Shown: positions 1-10,368, counted from the stretch's first letter. The stretch: DNA of 64,000 bases from Caproiciproducens sp. NJN-50 (GCF_004103755.1 NZ_CP035283.1:1674001-1738000), one strand, 5' to 3'. Program-made: numbers and translations. The notes: generated by a model not told the origin, from the sequence alone.

Positions 1-347
1 TTCTGTGCGGATCCACTCTCGTCCAATGCTCCGATTCCCTTAAGAATTTCCTCACAGCGTTCCACTTCTCCGTATGGCACAAAAATGTGATAAAGCGAGT
101 TCGGCATCTTCCCATACAAAATGGAAGGCGGCGCACCGGGCCCACACATCCGCTCTTCATGCGGAATGCCGCCCTCATCAAACGCAGCGCGGATCATGCC
201 GCATTTCGTTTCATCCGCCGTATAGAGCAAAACAGGGTCGTTTGCCTCAACCTCGCGGAGCTTTCTGTTTCCGCAAGACGGACATGCAGCCCCTGTTTTG
301 ACAAGGATCTGGCATCTTGGGCAGTAGCGCATCGGTTTCACTTCCAT
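1..347 (-). CDS. Zinc-ribbon protein with DUF2007-like C-terminal part (3' end outside window)
   Basis: Translated directly from the minus strand; 115 residues are visible before the left edge. The N-terminus carries two Cys pairs (C9/C12 and C22/C25), a classic zinc ribbon, followed by about 80 residues resembling the small DUF2007-type domain (a strand such as DPVLLYTADE, then a helix, then YHIFVPYGEVERCEEIL). That family's role is not established, so no function is assigned. It lies 47 bases downstream of dpaB on the same strand and may share its transcript. The start at 347 (ATG) has only a weak purine stretch upstream; a second ATG at 332, preceded by GGAAGTG, is an equally good start and keeps both Cys pairs. 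Family assignment is from memory of the pattern and is moderate. Confidence 0.6.
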   Translation of the reverse strand, partial: MEVKPMRYCPRCQILVKTGAACPSCGNRKLREVEANDPVLLYTADETKCGMIRAAFDEGGIPHEERMCGPGAPPSILYGKMPNSLYHIFVPYGEVERCEEILKGIGALDESGSAQ

Positions 348-394
348 TTCTTTTCCATCATAACAATTTTTAAATTAAATTTCAAGCGGTGATT

Positions 395-976
395 CTACTT
401 TCCCCTTTCCCAAACCGGCTGAAGCTGTTCTCCTTTCAGTGCCGCCAGGGCGGCGGGCAGAATCAAACTGAAATCCGCGACCACAGAATTTGGCTTTTCT
501 TCCGGATTATCCTGCTGCATGGGCACGAAATAAATATGTTTCGCATTCATCAGTCTTCCGAGGTTCTGCGCGGAAACCGCCAGCGCGTCATTGGTGGCGG
601 GGGCCAGAACAATCGGAATGCCGATTCTCAGGCACGACTTTACAGCCATCGTAACCGAAGTGTCCGTGATGCCGTTCGCCAGTTTCGCGAGGGTATTGCC
701 GGTGCACGGCGCGACGATCATCAGGTCCGCGAGCTTTTTCGGGCCGATCGGTTCTGAACCCACAATGCTGGTAATAACGTCTCTGCCGCAGATATCGCTG
801 ACCTGCCAGACGAAATCCTTCGCCCTCCCGAAACGCGTGTCGGTGGAAGATGCGTTTTCCGACATGATCGGCAGAAGCCGATACCCTTTGGCAGCAATTT
901 TTCTCATCTCGTCCAGCACGGTATCAAATGTGCAATAGGATCCACACATGGCGAATCCGAATGTGAGCTCGTTCAC
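395..976 (-). CDS. spoVFB: Dipicolinate synthase subunit B
   Basis: 193 residues, the usual length for DpaB/SpoVFB. It resembles flavoprotein-type Rossmann folds of the phosphopantothenoylcysteine decarboxylase group: N-terminal LTFGFAMCGSYCTF, the APCTGNT loop (about 89-95) and the later LAPATND loop. With subunit A it makes dipicolinic acid from the lysine-pathway intermediate in the mother cell; DPA then loads the spore core. It follows dpaA with a 7-base gap (dpaA stop at 984), so the two are surely co-transcribed. The start is GTG at 976, with AAGGAG about ten bases upstream inside the end of dpaA. Identification is strong because both subunits are adjacent and in the canonical A-B order. 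Confidence 0.93.
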   Translation of the reverse strand: MNELTFGFAMCGSYCTFDTVLDEMRKIAAKGYRLLPIMSENASSTDTRFGRAKDFVWQVSDICGRDVITSIVGSEPIGPKKLADLMIVAPCTGNTLAKLANGITDTSVTMAVKSCLRIGIPIVLAPATNDALAVSAQNLGRLMNAKHIYFVPMQQDNPEEKPNSVVADFSLILPAALAALKGEQLQPVWERGK

Positions 977-983
977 AGCGCCG

Positions 984-1841
984 TCACTCCTTCAAAATGT
1001 GATAGATGGTTTCTTTGATGATTTCTCCCGCCGCCTTCGGCGCCACCTTACCGGGAAGATTCAGTGCCTGAACGACCGGGATTCCCAGTTCCTCCGCCGC
1101 CTGCCGGTCAACGCCTCCGGGCAGGGAGGCAAGGTCTATGATCAGAGGGCGGTTCTGCATCTTTGCCAGCACGGGACGGCTGAAAACCGGTGCGGGCACC
1201 GTGTTGAAGATCATGTCGCACTCTATTTCCCCGGCTTTTTCCGTCAGCACGGCGGAATATCCGTAGGACCGGATCCAGGCAAGATCCTGCGCCTTTCTCG
1301 CGCTGACGGTCACATTGGCGCCGATTCCTCTCAGCATCCAGGCAAGCACCTTTCCGATCCGTCCGAAGCCCGCCACAAGGCACCGGCTGCCGTTCAGCGT
1401 GCCGGCATATTCCCCGATCGCGATCCGGATCGCTCCTTCCGCCGTCGGGACCGCGTTCCTTACGGCAAATTCCTCCCACAGGCTGAAATCGTGGGTACGA
1501 ATCGCTTCCCACAGCCTGCTCGTCTGAAAAAGCTGTTCCATTTTTCCCCCGAACACCCGTTTTTCAAGCAGCAGCTTTGCAAACCCGTCGTCCAGAACAA
1601 CCTGTTCCCCGCTGTAGTCCATTTTCAAGTGGACCCCGTCCTTTGTAACCGGCAGAGGAAGAACGACGTTTTCATAGCTATTTATGGTTTCTTCCAAATC
1701 AGCCTTTTTGATCTTTCCGGTAAAATCGACGTCGTCAAATCCAAAAACAGCGACCGGATATCCATCCGAAGCGATGGACTCCGCCATCGCGATCTGCCGT
1801 CCGTCACCGCCCAGAATCCCAAAACTCCAGCCGACCGCCAT
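984..1841 (-). CDS. spoVFA: Dipicolinate synthase subunit A
   Basis: 285 residues, close to the family length of about 290-300. The N-terminal domain starts with a glycine-rich nucleotide-binding segment (GILGGDGRQ, about 8-16) and the C-terminal domain has a second Rossmann loop, AGFGRIGK (about 157-164). This oxidoreductase-like subunit works with SpoVFB in the last, DPA-specific step branching from lysine biosynthesis. The ATG at 1841 has CGGAGG at 1849-1854. It is the first gene of the dpaA-dpaB unit and is divergent from murC; a sporulation (sigma-K-type) promoter is expected from knowledge of the family. A loose match (AC, then CATATTATG around 1871-1895) lies just upstream, overlapping the dyad at 1883-1914. 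Confidence 0.93.
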   Translation of the reverse strand: MAVGWSFGILGGDGRQIAMAESIASDGYPVAVFGFDDVDFTGKIKKADLEETINSYENVVLPLPVTKDGVHLKMDYSGEQVVLDDGFAKLLLEKRVFGGKMEQLFQTSRLWEAIRTHDFSLWEEFAVRNAVPTAEGAIRIAIGEYAGTLNGSRCLVAGFGRIGKVLAWMLRGIGANVTVSARKAQDLAWIRSYGYSAVLTEKAGEIECDMIFNTVPAPVFSRPVLAKMQNRPLIIDLASLPGGVDRQAAEELGIPVVQALNLPGKVAPKAAGEIIKETIYHILKE

Positions 1842-1882
1842 ATGAAAACCTCCGTTATTGTTTTTCCCTCATAATATGGAGA

Positions 1883-1914
1883 GCTTCTCCGCTGTGTGAT
1901 TTCAGCGGAGAAGC
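1883..1914. repeat. Perfect 12-bp inverted repeat between dpaA and murC
   Basis: The arm GCTTCTCCGCTG (1883-1894) and its exact reverse complement (1903-1914) flank an 8-base loop. It lies between two divergent genes, so it is not expected to end transcription of either, and neither side has a clean T tract. It overlaps the weak sigma-K-like -35 candidate for dpaA and lies about 19 bases upstream of the murC -35 box. It could be an operator, a 5' hairpin of a longer dpaA transcript, or a remnant terminator. Confidence 0.75.
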
Positions 1915-1932
1915 ATAAAAATATATTTTCTG

Positions 1933-1961
1933 TTGCATATCTTCCAAAAGATGATTATTAT
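1933..1961 (+). promoter_or_regulatory. Sigma-A-like promoter of murC
   Basis: TTGCAT (1933-1938), a 17-base spacer, then TATTAT (1956-1961). The region around it is A+T-rich. It precedes the murC AAGGAG (2015-2020) by about 55 bases, giving a leader of roughly 60 nucleotides. Confidence 0.6.
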
Positions 1962-2028
1962 AAATATGTTTGGCAATATATTTATTGAGGCAATCTCTTC
2001 GCAAAAACGACGGTAAGGAGCATAACTG

Positions 2029-3414
2029 ATGGAATTTGACGACATCCTGTCAAAAATTAAAAAAATACATTTTATTGGAATAGGCGGTTCGGGGATGTGC
2101 CCGATCGCGGAAATTCTGTTTCATAAAGGATATGAGCTGACCGGTTCCGACATCAGCGAATCGGATACTCTCGAGCGGGTCCGTTCTTACGGCATTCCTG
2201 TTTTTATGGGGCAAAGGGCCGAAAATATCGGCGAAGCGGAGCTGGTGGTTTATACCGCCGCCGTGAAACAGGATAATCCGGAACTGGTGGCGGCACGCGA
2301 AAGAAACATCCCTACGGTGGAGCGCTCCGTCATGCTCGGCATGGTGACGCAGCGCTACAAAAACGCGGTGGCGGTTTCCGGCACCCACGGCAAAACGACG
2401 ACGACCGCCATGATCACCCAGGTCCTGCTGGGAGCGGGGAAAGACCCCTCCGCAATTATCGGCGGAAAGCTGCCGCTGATCGGCGGCAACGGCCGCGTGG
2501 GACGTTCCGATACCATTGTCTGTGAAGCCTGCGAATATGTGGATACGTTTCTGCAGCTCCACCCTGCGGTTTCCATTATTCTGAACATCGACAACGACCA
2601 CCTCGACTATTTCGGCACGGTGGAAAACACCATCCGTTCCTTCCATCAGTTTGCCGAACAGACATCCCGGTTGATTATCGTAAACGGGGACAATGAAAAC
2701 GCCAGAAAGGCGGTCGAGGGAGTCAGCGGACCGAAGATTGTCACGTATGGCTTTGGGAAAGAAAATGATTACTATGCGGACGAAATCCGCGATTCCCTGC
2801 GGGCGCGTGAACAGTTCAGCGTCTTCTATCGCGGCAGGAAACTGGCTGAAGTCGATCTGAGCGTTCCGGGAAAGCACAATATCTACAACGCTTTGGCCGC
2901 CTTTGCAGCGGCGGACGATCTGGGCGTCGACGCTCAGGACATCGCGGAAAACCTCCATCGATTTACCGGTGTTCACCGCCGGTTTGAACGCCTGGGCGAA
3001 TTCGGCGGCGTGACGGTTGCGGATGATTTTGCACACCATCCGACCGAAATAGCAGCCACACTGACCGCGGCAAAGCAGATGGGCTTTTCCCGGGTATGGG
3101 CGGTTTTTCAGCCGCATACCTATTCCAGAACCTTTCTTTTGCTGGACGATTTCGCAAAAGTGCTGCGGATTGCCGACCGGGTCGTCCTCTCCGAAATTCT
3201 TGCCGTCCGGGAGACGAACACGTATAACATCTACGCGAAGGACCTTGCCGCAAAAATCCCCGGCTGCGTCTGGTTTAAGACGTTCGATGAGATCGCCGGC
3301 TATATGATCGAGAACGCAAGGGACGGCGACCTGATCTTGACCCTCGGCGGCGGCGATATCTATAAATGCGCGAATTTAATCGTCGAGAAATATCAGAAAA
3401 TGGGCAAAAAATAA
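2029..3414 (+). CDS. murC: UDP-N-acetylmuramate--L-alanine ligase
   Basis: 461 residues, standard for MurC. The enzyme joins L-alanine to UDP-MurNAc using ATP, the first peptide step of cytoplasmic peptidoglycan synthesis. The N-terminal UDP-binding fold has IHFIGIGGSGMCPIAEIL (about 13-30); the Mur-ligase ATP loop SGTHGKTTTT is at about 117-126; the central NIDNDHLDYF and C-terminal VFQPHTYSRT motifs are intact. ATG at 2029 is preceded by AAGGAG at ideal spacing. It stands alone with its own promoter and terminator, divergent from the sporulation pair dpaAB; no functional coupling to them is evident. Confidence 0.97.
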   Translation: MEFDDILSKIKKIHFIGIGGSGMCPIAEILFHKGYELTGSDISESDTLERVRSYGIPVFMGQRAENIGEAELVVYTAAVKQDNPELVAARERNIPTVERSVMLGMVTQRYKNAVAVSGTHGKTTTTAMITQVLLGAGKDPSAIIGGKLPLIGGNGRVGRSDTIVCEACEYVDTFLQLHPAVSIILNIDNDHLDYFGTVENTIRSFHQFAEQTSRLIIVNGDNENARKAVEGVSGPKIVTYGFGKENDYYADEIRDSLRAREQFSVFYRGRKLAEVDLSVPGKHNIYNALAAFAAADDLGVDAQDIAENLHRFTGVHRRFERLGEFGGVTVADDFAHHPTEIAATLTAAKQMGFSRVWAVFQPHTYSRTFLLLDDFAKVLRIADRVVLSEILAVRETNTYNIYAKDLAAKIPGCVWFKTFDEIAGYMIENARDGDLILTLGGGDIYKCANLIVEKYQKMGKK

Positions 3415-3432
3415 CGGCGGAATTTTCCGCCG
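3406..3432 (-). terminator. Rho-independent terminator of the pyrE-uvrA-HAD unit
   Basis: CGGCGG (3415-3420) and CCGCCG (3427-3432) form a stem around AATTTT. Read on the minus strand it is followed by TTATTTTTT. It overlaps the last codons of murC. Confidence 0.6.
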
Positions 3433-3444
3433 CAAAAATTTTCA

Positions 3445-3470
3445 GGAGCCGGTTCCGGCTCCCCTTTTTT
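3445..3470 (+). terminator. Rho-independent terminator of murC
   Basis: GGAGCC/GGCTCC stem (3445-3462) with a GGTTCC core, followed on the plus strand by CC and six T residues to 3470, which touches the end of the convergent HAD gene. Confidence 0.8.
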
Positions 3471-4071
3471 ATGTCAGAATTCTTTCCCCGGTCAGAAACC
3501 GCTCCAGCTCCTCCGCCCCCGCGAAACGATGTCCCTGAAAGCCCTGCCGCACCGCCTCGTCGATATTTTCCTGCATGTCGTCGATGAACAGGCATTCCGA
3601 AGGAAGAAGTTCAAATTTCTCACACAGCCGCCGGTAGATGGCCGGGTCCGGCTTTACGAGCTTTTCCTCCGCGGAAATCAGGAAGCCGTCGAAATGCCGG
3701 AACATCGCCACCTCCCCGTAAAACCGGAGGAAGCGCAGGCTTACATTCGAAAGCAGATACAGGCGGTATCCGTTTTGCCGGATCCGGTCCACCAGTTCCG
3801 GCATTCCCGGAACCGGGTCCAGAACGCAGCGCCAATGGTCCATGGCGGTCGCGACGGCTTCCGCAAACTGCGGAATGCGTTTCTGGACTTCAGACACGGC
3901 ATAGCTTTCCTCTATGGTCCCGGCGTCCAGCAGCAGCCATTCCGGCCCGCCGAACAGCTCCTTCACCACGGCGTCGGCGGCCTCCGGGTCCTCCAGCAGA
4001 GATTCAGCGTATTTCCTCGGATTGTAATCGGACAGGACATTGCCCATGTCGAATACGACGTTTCGGACCAC
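3469..4071 (-). CDS. HAD-superfamily (subclass IA) hydrolase, YihX-like
   Basis: 200 residues. HAD motif I is FDMGNVL with nucleophile D8; a glycine replaces the usual second aspartate, as in the YihX glucose-1-phosphatase group (FDLGNV). Motif II is S108-N109 in LLSNVS, motif III is K140 before PDPAIY, and motif IV is D164-D165 in FIDDMQENI. The protein is a soluble phosphatase; its substrate cannot be read from sequence, and sugar phosphates or nucleotides are possible. It is the last gene of the run pyrE-radC-uvrB-uvrA, 16 bases downstream of uvrA, and its end abuts the murC terminator. Start ATG at 4071 lies just past the end of uvrA. Confidence 0.8.
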   Translation of the reverse strand: MVRNVVFDMGNVLSDYNPRKYAESLLEDPEAADAVVKELFGGPEWLLLDAGTIEESYAVSEVQKRIPQFAEAVATAMDHWRCVLDPVPGMPELVDRIRQNGYRLYLLSNVSLRFLRFYGEVAMFRHFDGFLISAEEKLVKPDPAIYRRLCEKFELLPSECLFIDDMQENIDEAVRQGFQGHRFAGAEELERFLTGERILT

Positions 4072-4087
4072 CGGACTCCCCCCTTTC

Positions 4088-6928
4088 TCACACGGCCGAA
4101 TGATTTCCCGCCAGAATCTTTTTCAGGTACTGCCCGGTGTAGGACTCCGGCACCCGTGCCACCTCTTCCGGCGTGCCGGCCGCCACGACCTGTCCTCCCG
4201 CGTTACCGCCCTCCGGGCCTAAATCGACGATATAATCCGCCGTCTTGATCAGATCCAGATTATGCTCGATGACGAGGACCGTGTTTCCTCCGTCCACCAG
4301 CTTCTGCAATACTTCGATCAGTTTGTGAACGTCCGCGATGTGCAGGCCCGTGGTCGGCTCGTCCAGGATGTAAATAGTGCGGCCCGTCGGGCGCTTTCCC
4401 AGTTCCGCCGCCAGCTTGACACGCTGCGCCTCACCGCCGGAGAGAGTGGTCGCGGGCTGGCCGATCTTCACGTATCCAAGGCCCACGTCCTGAATCGTCT
4501 GCAGCTTGCGCGCGATGCGGGGAATTTCGGAAAAGAACTGAAGGCCTTCCTCCACAGTCATTTCGAGAACGTCGTAGATGCTTTTTCCCTTGTATTTGAT
4601 TTCGAGCGTTTCCCGGTTGTACCGCTTTCCCTTGCACACGTCGCAGGGGACGTAGACGTCCGGAAGGAAATTCATCTCGATCTTGATGATACCGTCGCCC
4701 TCGCACGCCTCGCACCGTCCTCCCTTCACATTAAAGGAGAAACGGCTCGATGTATAACCGCGCAGCTTCGCATCCTGGGTGGAGGCGAACAGGATCCGGA
4801 TATCGGTAAACACGCCGGTATAGGTTGCCGGATTGGAACGGGGCGTGCGGCCGATCGGCGACTGGTCGATCTGAATGACCTTGTCGAGCGCGTCAAGGCC
4901 GGTTATTTTTTTGAAAGAGCCGGGCCGGCTTTTCGCTCCGTTCAGTTCCGCGGCCAGATACTTGTAGAGGATTTCATTGATCAGCGAGGACTTGCCGGAG
5001 CCGGAGACACCGGTGACGCAGATGAATTCTCCGAGCGGAAATTCCACGCTGATGTTTTTCAGGTTGTTCTGCGAGGCCCCGGCGACGGAAAGTTTTTTCC
5101 CGTTGCCCTTGCGCCTGACTTCCGGAATTTCCACTTTCCTGCGGCCGCTCAGGTAGTCGCCCGTGACGGAGCCTTTGCAGTTCAGAATATCCTTCACCTT
5201 TCCGCTGAACACCACTTCCCCGCCGTGAACCCCGGCGCCCGGGCCGATATCGACGATGTGGTCGGCGGCCAGCATGGTCTCCTCGTCGTGCTCGACGACG
5301 ATCACCGTGTTGCCGATATCCCGCAGGTGCTTCAGGGTATCCAGCAGCTTCGCGTTGTCTCTTTGATGCAGGCCGATGCTGGGCTCGTCCAGAATGTACA
5401 GCACGCCGGTCAAAGAGGAACCGATCTGCGTCGCGAGCCGGATCCGCTGGCTCTCCCCGCCGGAGAGCGTCCCCGCGGAGCGCGAAAGCGTCAGGTATTC
5501 CAGCCCGACGTTCTTCAGGAAGCCGAGGCGGCTGCGAATCTCCCGCAAAATCAATCGGGCGATCATGGTTTCCCGGTCCGTCAGCTTCAGCCCGTCAAAA
5601 AATTCAAGCGCCTCCGTCACCGATTTGCCGCACAGGTCGGCGATATTGATCCCGCCAACCGTGACGGACAGGCTGGTGGGCGACAGGCGCTTGCCGTGAC
5701 AGGCATCGCAGGGGATTGCGCTCATATACGACTGGATCTCCTCTTTGATCCAGTTGCTCTGCGTGTCCCGGTAACGGCGCTCCAGGTTATTGACGATCCC
5801 CTCGAATTCCGTCTGATAAACGCTGTGCGCGTATTCGCTGCTGCGCTCCACCCGGATCTTTTCCCCGTTCGTGCCGTACAGCAGGATGTCGATCACCTGC
5901 TTCGGCAGTTCGCCGATTGGAGTGTCGAGTGAAAAATGATAATGCTTCGCAAGCGCGCGGAAATACATCGCCGCAATGGTGTTGCCCTCCATGGCCCATC
6001 CCCCCGCTTTGATGCCGCCCTGGTTGATGGAGAGGGATTTGTCCGGAAGGATCAGGTCCGGGTCGATTTTCATGAAGACGCCGAGTCCGGCGCACTTAGG
6101 GCAGGCCCCGAAGGGGTTGTTGAAGGAAAACATGCGGGGCGTCAGTTCCTCCACGCTGACGCCGTGTTCCGGGCAGGCGTAATTCTGGGAAAAAACATGG
6201 TCTTCCCCGTCCACAACGCTGACGACCGTCAGGCCGCCCGACAGTCCGGAGGCGGTTTCAATGGAATCCGCCAGACGGGAGCGCACGGAGGGATGGATTA
6301 CAAGCCGGTCCACCACGATTTCAATGGTATGCTTTTTATTCTTTTCCAGCTTGATCGTCTCGGAAAGGTCATAGATGATGCCGTCCGCGCGTACACGGAC
6401 ATACCCGCTTTTTCTGGCGGCCTCAAACTCCTTGAGATGCTCTCCCTTTCTCTCGCGCACCACCGGCGCCAGCACCAGGATTTTTAAACCTTCCGGCAGA
6501 TTCATGACCTGGTCGACGATCTGATCGACGGTCTGCTGGCGGATTTCCCGTCCGCAGACCGGGCAGTGAGGAATTCCGATCCGCGCGTACAGCAGACGCA
6601 GATAATCGTAGATTTCCGTCACCGTGCCGACCGTGGAACGCGGATTTTTCGAGGTCGTCTTCTGATCGATGGAAATCGCCGGGGACAGCCCGTCGATGGA
6701 ATCGACGTCCGGCTTGTCCACCTGGCCCAGAAACTGGCGCGCGTAGGAAGAAAGCGACTCCACATATCTGCGCTGCCCTTCCGCGTAAATCGTGTCAAAC
6801 GCAAGCGAGGACTTCCCGGAGCCGGAAAGTCCTGTAAAGACGATCAGCTTGTCGCGCGGAATCTCCAAATCAATATTTTTTAGATTATGTTCTCTTGCGC
6901 CTTTAATCAGAATGTTTTTTGCTGGCAT
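4088..6928 (-). CDS. uvrA: Excinuclease ABC subunit A
   Basis: 946 residues from the ATG at 6928, which has GGAGG at 6933-6937. A longer frame to 7003 exists but would overlap uvrB and adds no conserved sequence. UvrA is the damage-recognising ABC ATPase dimer that loads UvrB. Visible are Walker A GLSGSGKS (about 33-40), a second VTGVSGSGKSS in the C-terminal half, two LSGG signatures, two ILDEP motifs, and the second zinc module (CEACEGDG to CDVCKGKR). In the first zinc module the opening pair reads CPEH rather than CPxC, paired with CPKC. It lies directly downstream of uvrB, the usual repair pair but in B-A order. Confidence 0.97.
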   Translation of the reverse strand: MPAKNILIKGAREHNLKNIDLEIPRDKLIVFTGLSGSGKSSLAFDTIYAEGQRRYVESLSSYARQFLGQVDKPDVDSIDGLSPAISIDQKTTSKNPRSTVGTVTEIYDYLRLLYARIGIPHCPVCGREIRQQTVDQIVDQVMNLPEGLKILVLAPVVRERKGEHLKEFEAARKSGYVRVRADGIIYDLSETIKLEKNKKHTIEIVVDRLVIHPSVRSRLADSIETASGLSGGLTVVSVVDGEDHVFSQNYACPEHGVSVEELTPRMFSFNNPFGACPKCAGLGVFMKIDPDLILPDKSLSINQGGIKAGGWAMEGNTIAAMYFRALAKHYHFSLDTPIGELPKQVIDILLYGTNGEKIRVERSSEYAHSVYQTEFEGIVNNLERRYRDTQSNWIKEEIQSYMSAIPCDACHGKRLSPTSLSVTVGGINIADLCGKSVTEALEFFDGLKLTDRETMIARLILREIRSRLGFLKNVGLEYLTLSRSAGTLSGGESQRIRLATQIGSSLTGVLYILDEPSIGLHQRDNAKLLDTLKHLRDIGNTVIVVEHDEETMLAADHIVDIGPGAGVHGGEVVFSGKVKDILNCKGSVTGDYLSGRRKVEIPEVRRKGNGKKLSVAGASQNNLKNISVEFPLGEFICVTGVSGSGKSSLINEILYKYLAAELNGAKSRPGSFKKITGLDALDKVIQIDQSPIGRTPRSNPATYTGVFTDIRILFASTQDAKLRGYTSSRFSFNVKGGRCEACEGDGIIKIEMNFLPDVYVPCDVCKGKRYNRETLEIKYKGKSIYDVLEMTVEEGLQFFSEIPRIARKLQTIQDVGLGYVKIGQPATTLSGGEAQRVKLAAELGKRPTGRTIYILDEPTTGLHIADVHKLIEVLQKLVDGGNTVLVIEHNLDLIKTADYIVDLGPEGGNAGGQVVAAGTPEEVARVPESYTGQYLKKILAGNHSAV

Positions 6929-6947
6929 AGTTCCTCCGTAATTCCCT

Positions 6948-8912
<1,965 letters not shown>

Positions 8913-8916
8913 GTTT

Positions 8917-9681
8917 TTACTCCAGTTCCGAGTTGAAGAGCTCCGGCATCAGCTTGCTCTGCGCGATGGACAGATAATCGTTGCCGCTGACAATAATATG
9001 GTCGATCAGCCGCACCTCCACGGTATCGAGCGCCTCGTAAACCCAGCGCGTCGTGCTCAGATCCTGCTTGGACGGCAGACAGCTTCCGCTCGGATGGTTA
9101 TGGGACAGAATCGCGTAAGAGGCGTCGTACTGCACGGAAAGCCTGACGATTTTTTTGATATAGATATTGGCGGAGTTGACGGATCCCTCGTCTACGACGT
9201 CGCAGAAAAGGATCCGGGTCTTACTGTCGAGCAGCATTAGGACGACGACCTCGTTCTGCCGGCCGATGAATTTGTTGACCAGCCGCTTTCCCGCTTCATC
9301 ATAGCTGTAAATGACGATCTTGTCTCTGTCAATATCTTCCTGGTACCGGCGGCAGATCTGCGGGATCAGCTTGATCAGCGTCGCGGCGGATCTTCCGATC
9401 CCGTCCACTTTCAGAAGCTCTTCATACGGCGCGTCGAAAGTGCCGGACAGGGAACCGAATTTCTGAAGAAGCTGATGCGCGATCGGATTGGTGTCCTTGA
9501 GCGGGATTGCGTAATAAAGAAGAAGCTCCAGAATAGAATGAGGCTGAAAAGAATCCAATCCGTTTTTCAGGAACTGACTTTTTACCCGTTCCCTGTGTCC
9601 GCCATGCAAGGATTTTGCTTCGGGCTGTTTTCGATTTTCATCAACGGGCTTTTTCTCCAAAACAGCCGCTCCCTTTTTCAC
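8917..9681 (-). CDS. radC: RadC family protein (JAMM/MPN domain)
   Basis: 254 residues. A helix-hairpin-helix segment (KVDGIGRSAA, about 91-100) precedes a JAMM metalloprotease-type domain with SHNHPSG (H194, H196) and D207, the expected zinc-binding set. Despite the name, a DNA-repair role for RadC proteins is not established; the fold suggests an isopeptidase- or nuclease-like metal enzyme. It sits between pyrE (3-base gap) and uvrB (4-base gap). The N-terminal 25 residues are poorly conserved and rich in K/E, so a slightly later start is possible, but ATG at 9681 fits the tight operon spacing. Confidence 0.92.
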   Translation of the reverse strand: MKKGAAVLEKKPVDENRKQPEAKSLHGGHRERVKSQFLKNGLDSFQPHSILELLLYYAIPLKDTNPIAHQLLQKFGSLSGTFDAPYEELLKVDGIGRSAATLIKLIPQICRRYQEDIDRDKIVIYSYDEAGKRLVNKFIGRQNEVVVLMLLDSKTRILFCDVVDEGSVNSANIYIKKIVRLSVQYDASYAILSHNHPSGSCLPSKQDLSTTRWVYEALDTVEVRLIDHIIVSGNDYLSIAQSKLMPELFNSELE

Positions 9682-9684
9682 GAA

Positions 9685-10263
9685 TCAGCTTTTCCTGCTT
9701 CCCGGCTTCACGGGCGCCGGGGCTCCCGCTTTACACAAAGGGCAGTCCCGCGGTTCCCATGACTCGACTTCCAGTGAGACGACCGCCTGATACGGCACAC
9801 CGAAATCGATTTTTCCTCCCGTGCGGTCCACGATGGAGCCGATGCCGGCGACTGCGCCGCCGCTTTGCCGGACCAGCTCCATCACTTCCCGGACGGAACC
9901 GCCGGTTGTGACGACATCCTCCACAATCAGCACGCGCTGCCCCGGATGGACGGCAAATCCCCGGCGCAAGGCCATTTTTCCGTCTTCGCCGCGCTCGGTA
10001 AAAAAATTCTCGCAATGAAGCGCGCGGCTGACCTCGTAGGCCATCTGCACCGCGCCCATTGCCGGGCCGATCACGACCTCGATTCCGTCTTTTTGATACT
10101 TTTCGGCAAGAGCGGCGCAGAGCTCTTCACTATATCTGGTATTGCGGAAAACCTTCGCGCATTGAAGGTATCGGTTGCTGTGGCGTCCGGAAGTCAGCTT
10201 GAAATGCCCTTCCAGCAGCACGCCCGCCTCCCTGAAAATTTCCAAGGCCCGTTCCTGAGTCAT
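9685..10263 (-). CDS. pyrE: Orotate phosphoribosyltransferase
   Basis: 192 residues. PyrE transfers phosphoribose from PRPP to orotate in pyrimidine synthesis. The PRPP-binding loop VLIVEDVVTTGGS is at about 111-123, and the substrate segment FKLTSGRHSNRY lies near residue 21. The C-terminal CPLCKAG pair is a small extension seen in some clostridial PyrE proteins. It is the first gene of the run pyrE-radC-uvrB-uvrA-HAD, with a promoter (10300-10328) about 35 bases upstream and a short leader. No PyrR-type attenuator fits in that leader. The rest of the de novo pyrimidine operon is not here. Confidence 0.96.
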   Translation of the reverse strand: MTQERALEIFREAGVLLEGHFKLTSGRHSNRYLQCAKVFRNTRYSEELCAALAEKYQKDGIEVVIGPAMGAVQMAYEVSRALHCENFFTERGEDGKMALRRGFAVHPGQRVLIVEDVVTTGGSVREVMELVRQSGGAVAGIGSIVDRTGGKIDFGVPYQAVVSLEVESWEPRDCPLCKAGAPAPVKPGSRKS

Positions 10264-10299
10264 CTATCGAATCTCCTTTGTGCTTTGCAGTTTTTTTCT

Positions 10300-10328
10300 A
10301 TTATATACTAAAATAATTTTTTTGAAAA
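10300..10328 (-). promoter_or_regulatory. Sigma-A-like promoter of the pyrE unit
   Basis: On the minus strand: TTTTCA (10323-10328), a 17-base spacer, then a perfect TATAAT (10300-10305). The leader to the pyrE start is about 30 nucleotides. Confidence 0.6.
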
Positions 10329-10359
10329 GCCTTTTCGCCTTTTCGGTCCTCCCAAATCA

Positions 10360-10368
10360 TGCTATAAT
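10360..10368 (+). promoter_or_regulatory. Extended -10 promoter of the RluA-type gene
   Basis: TGCTATAAT (10360-10368): an extended TGN element joined to a perfect -10. No good -35 was seen at 16-18 bases upstream (TTTCGG). It lies 37 bases before the ATG at 10406, divergent from pyrE. Confidence 0.5.

Noticed and set aside
4262..5932. 556-residue plus-strand open frame opposite uvrA
   Set aside because: Composition is low in hydrophobic core residues and it mirrors a certain gene; no family motif.
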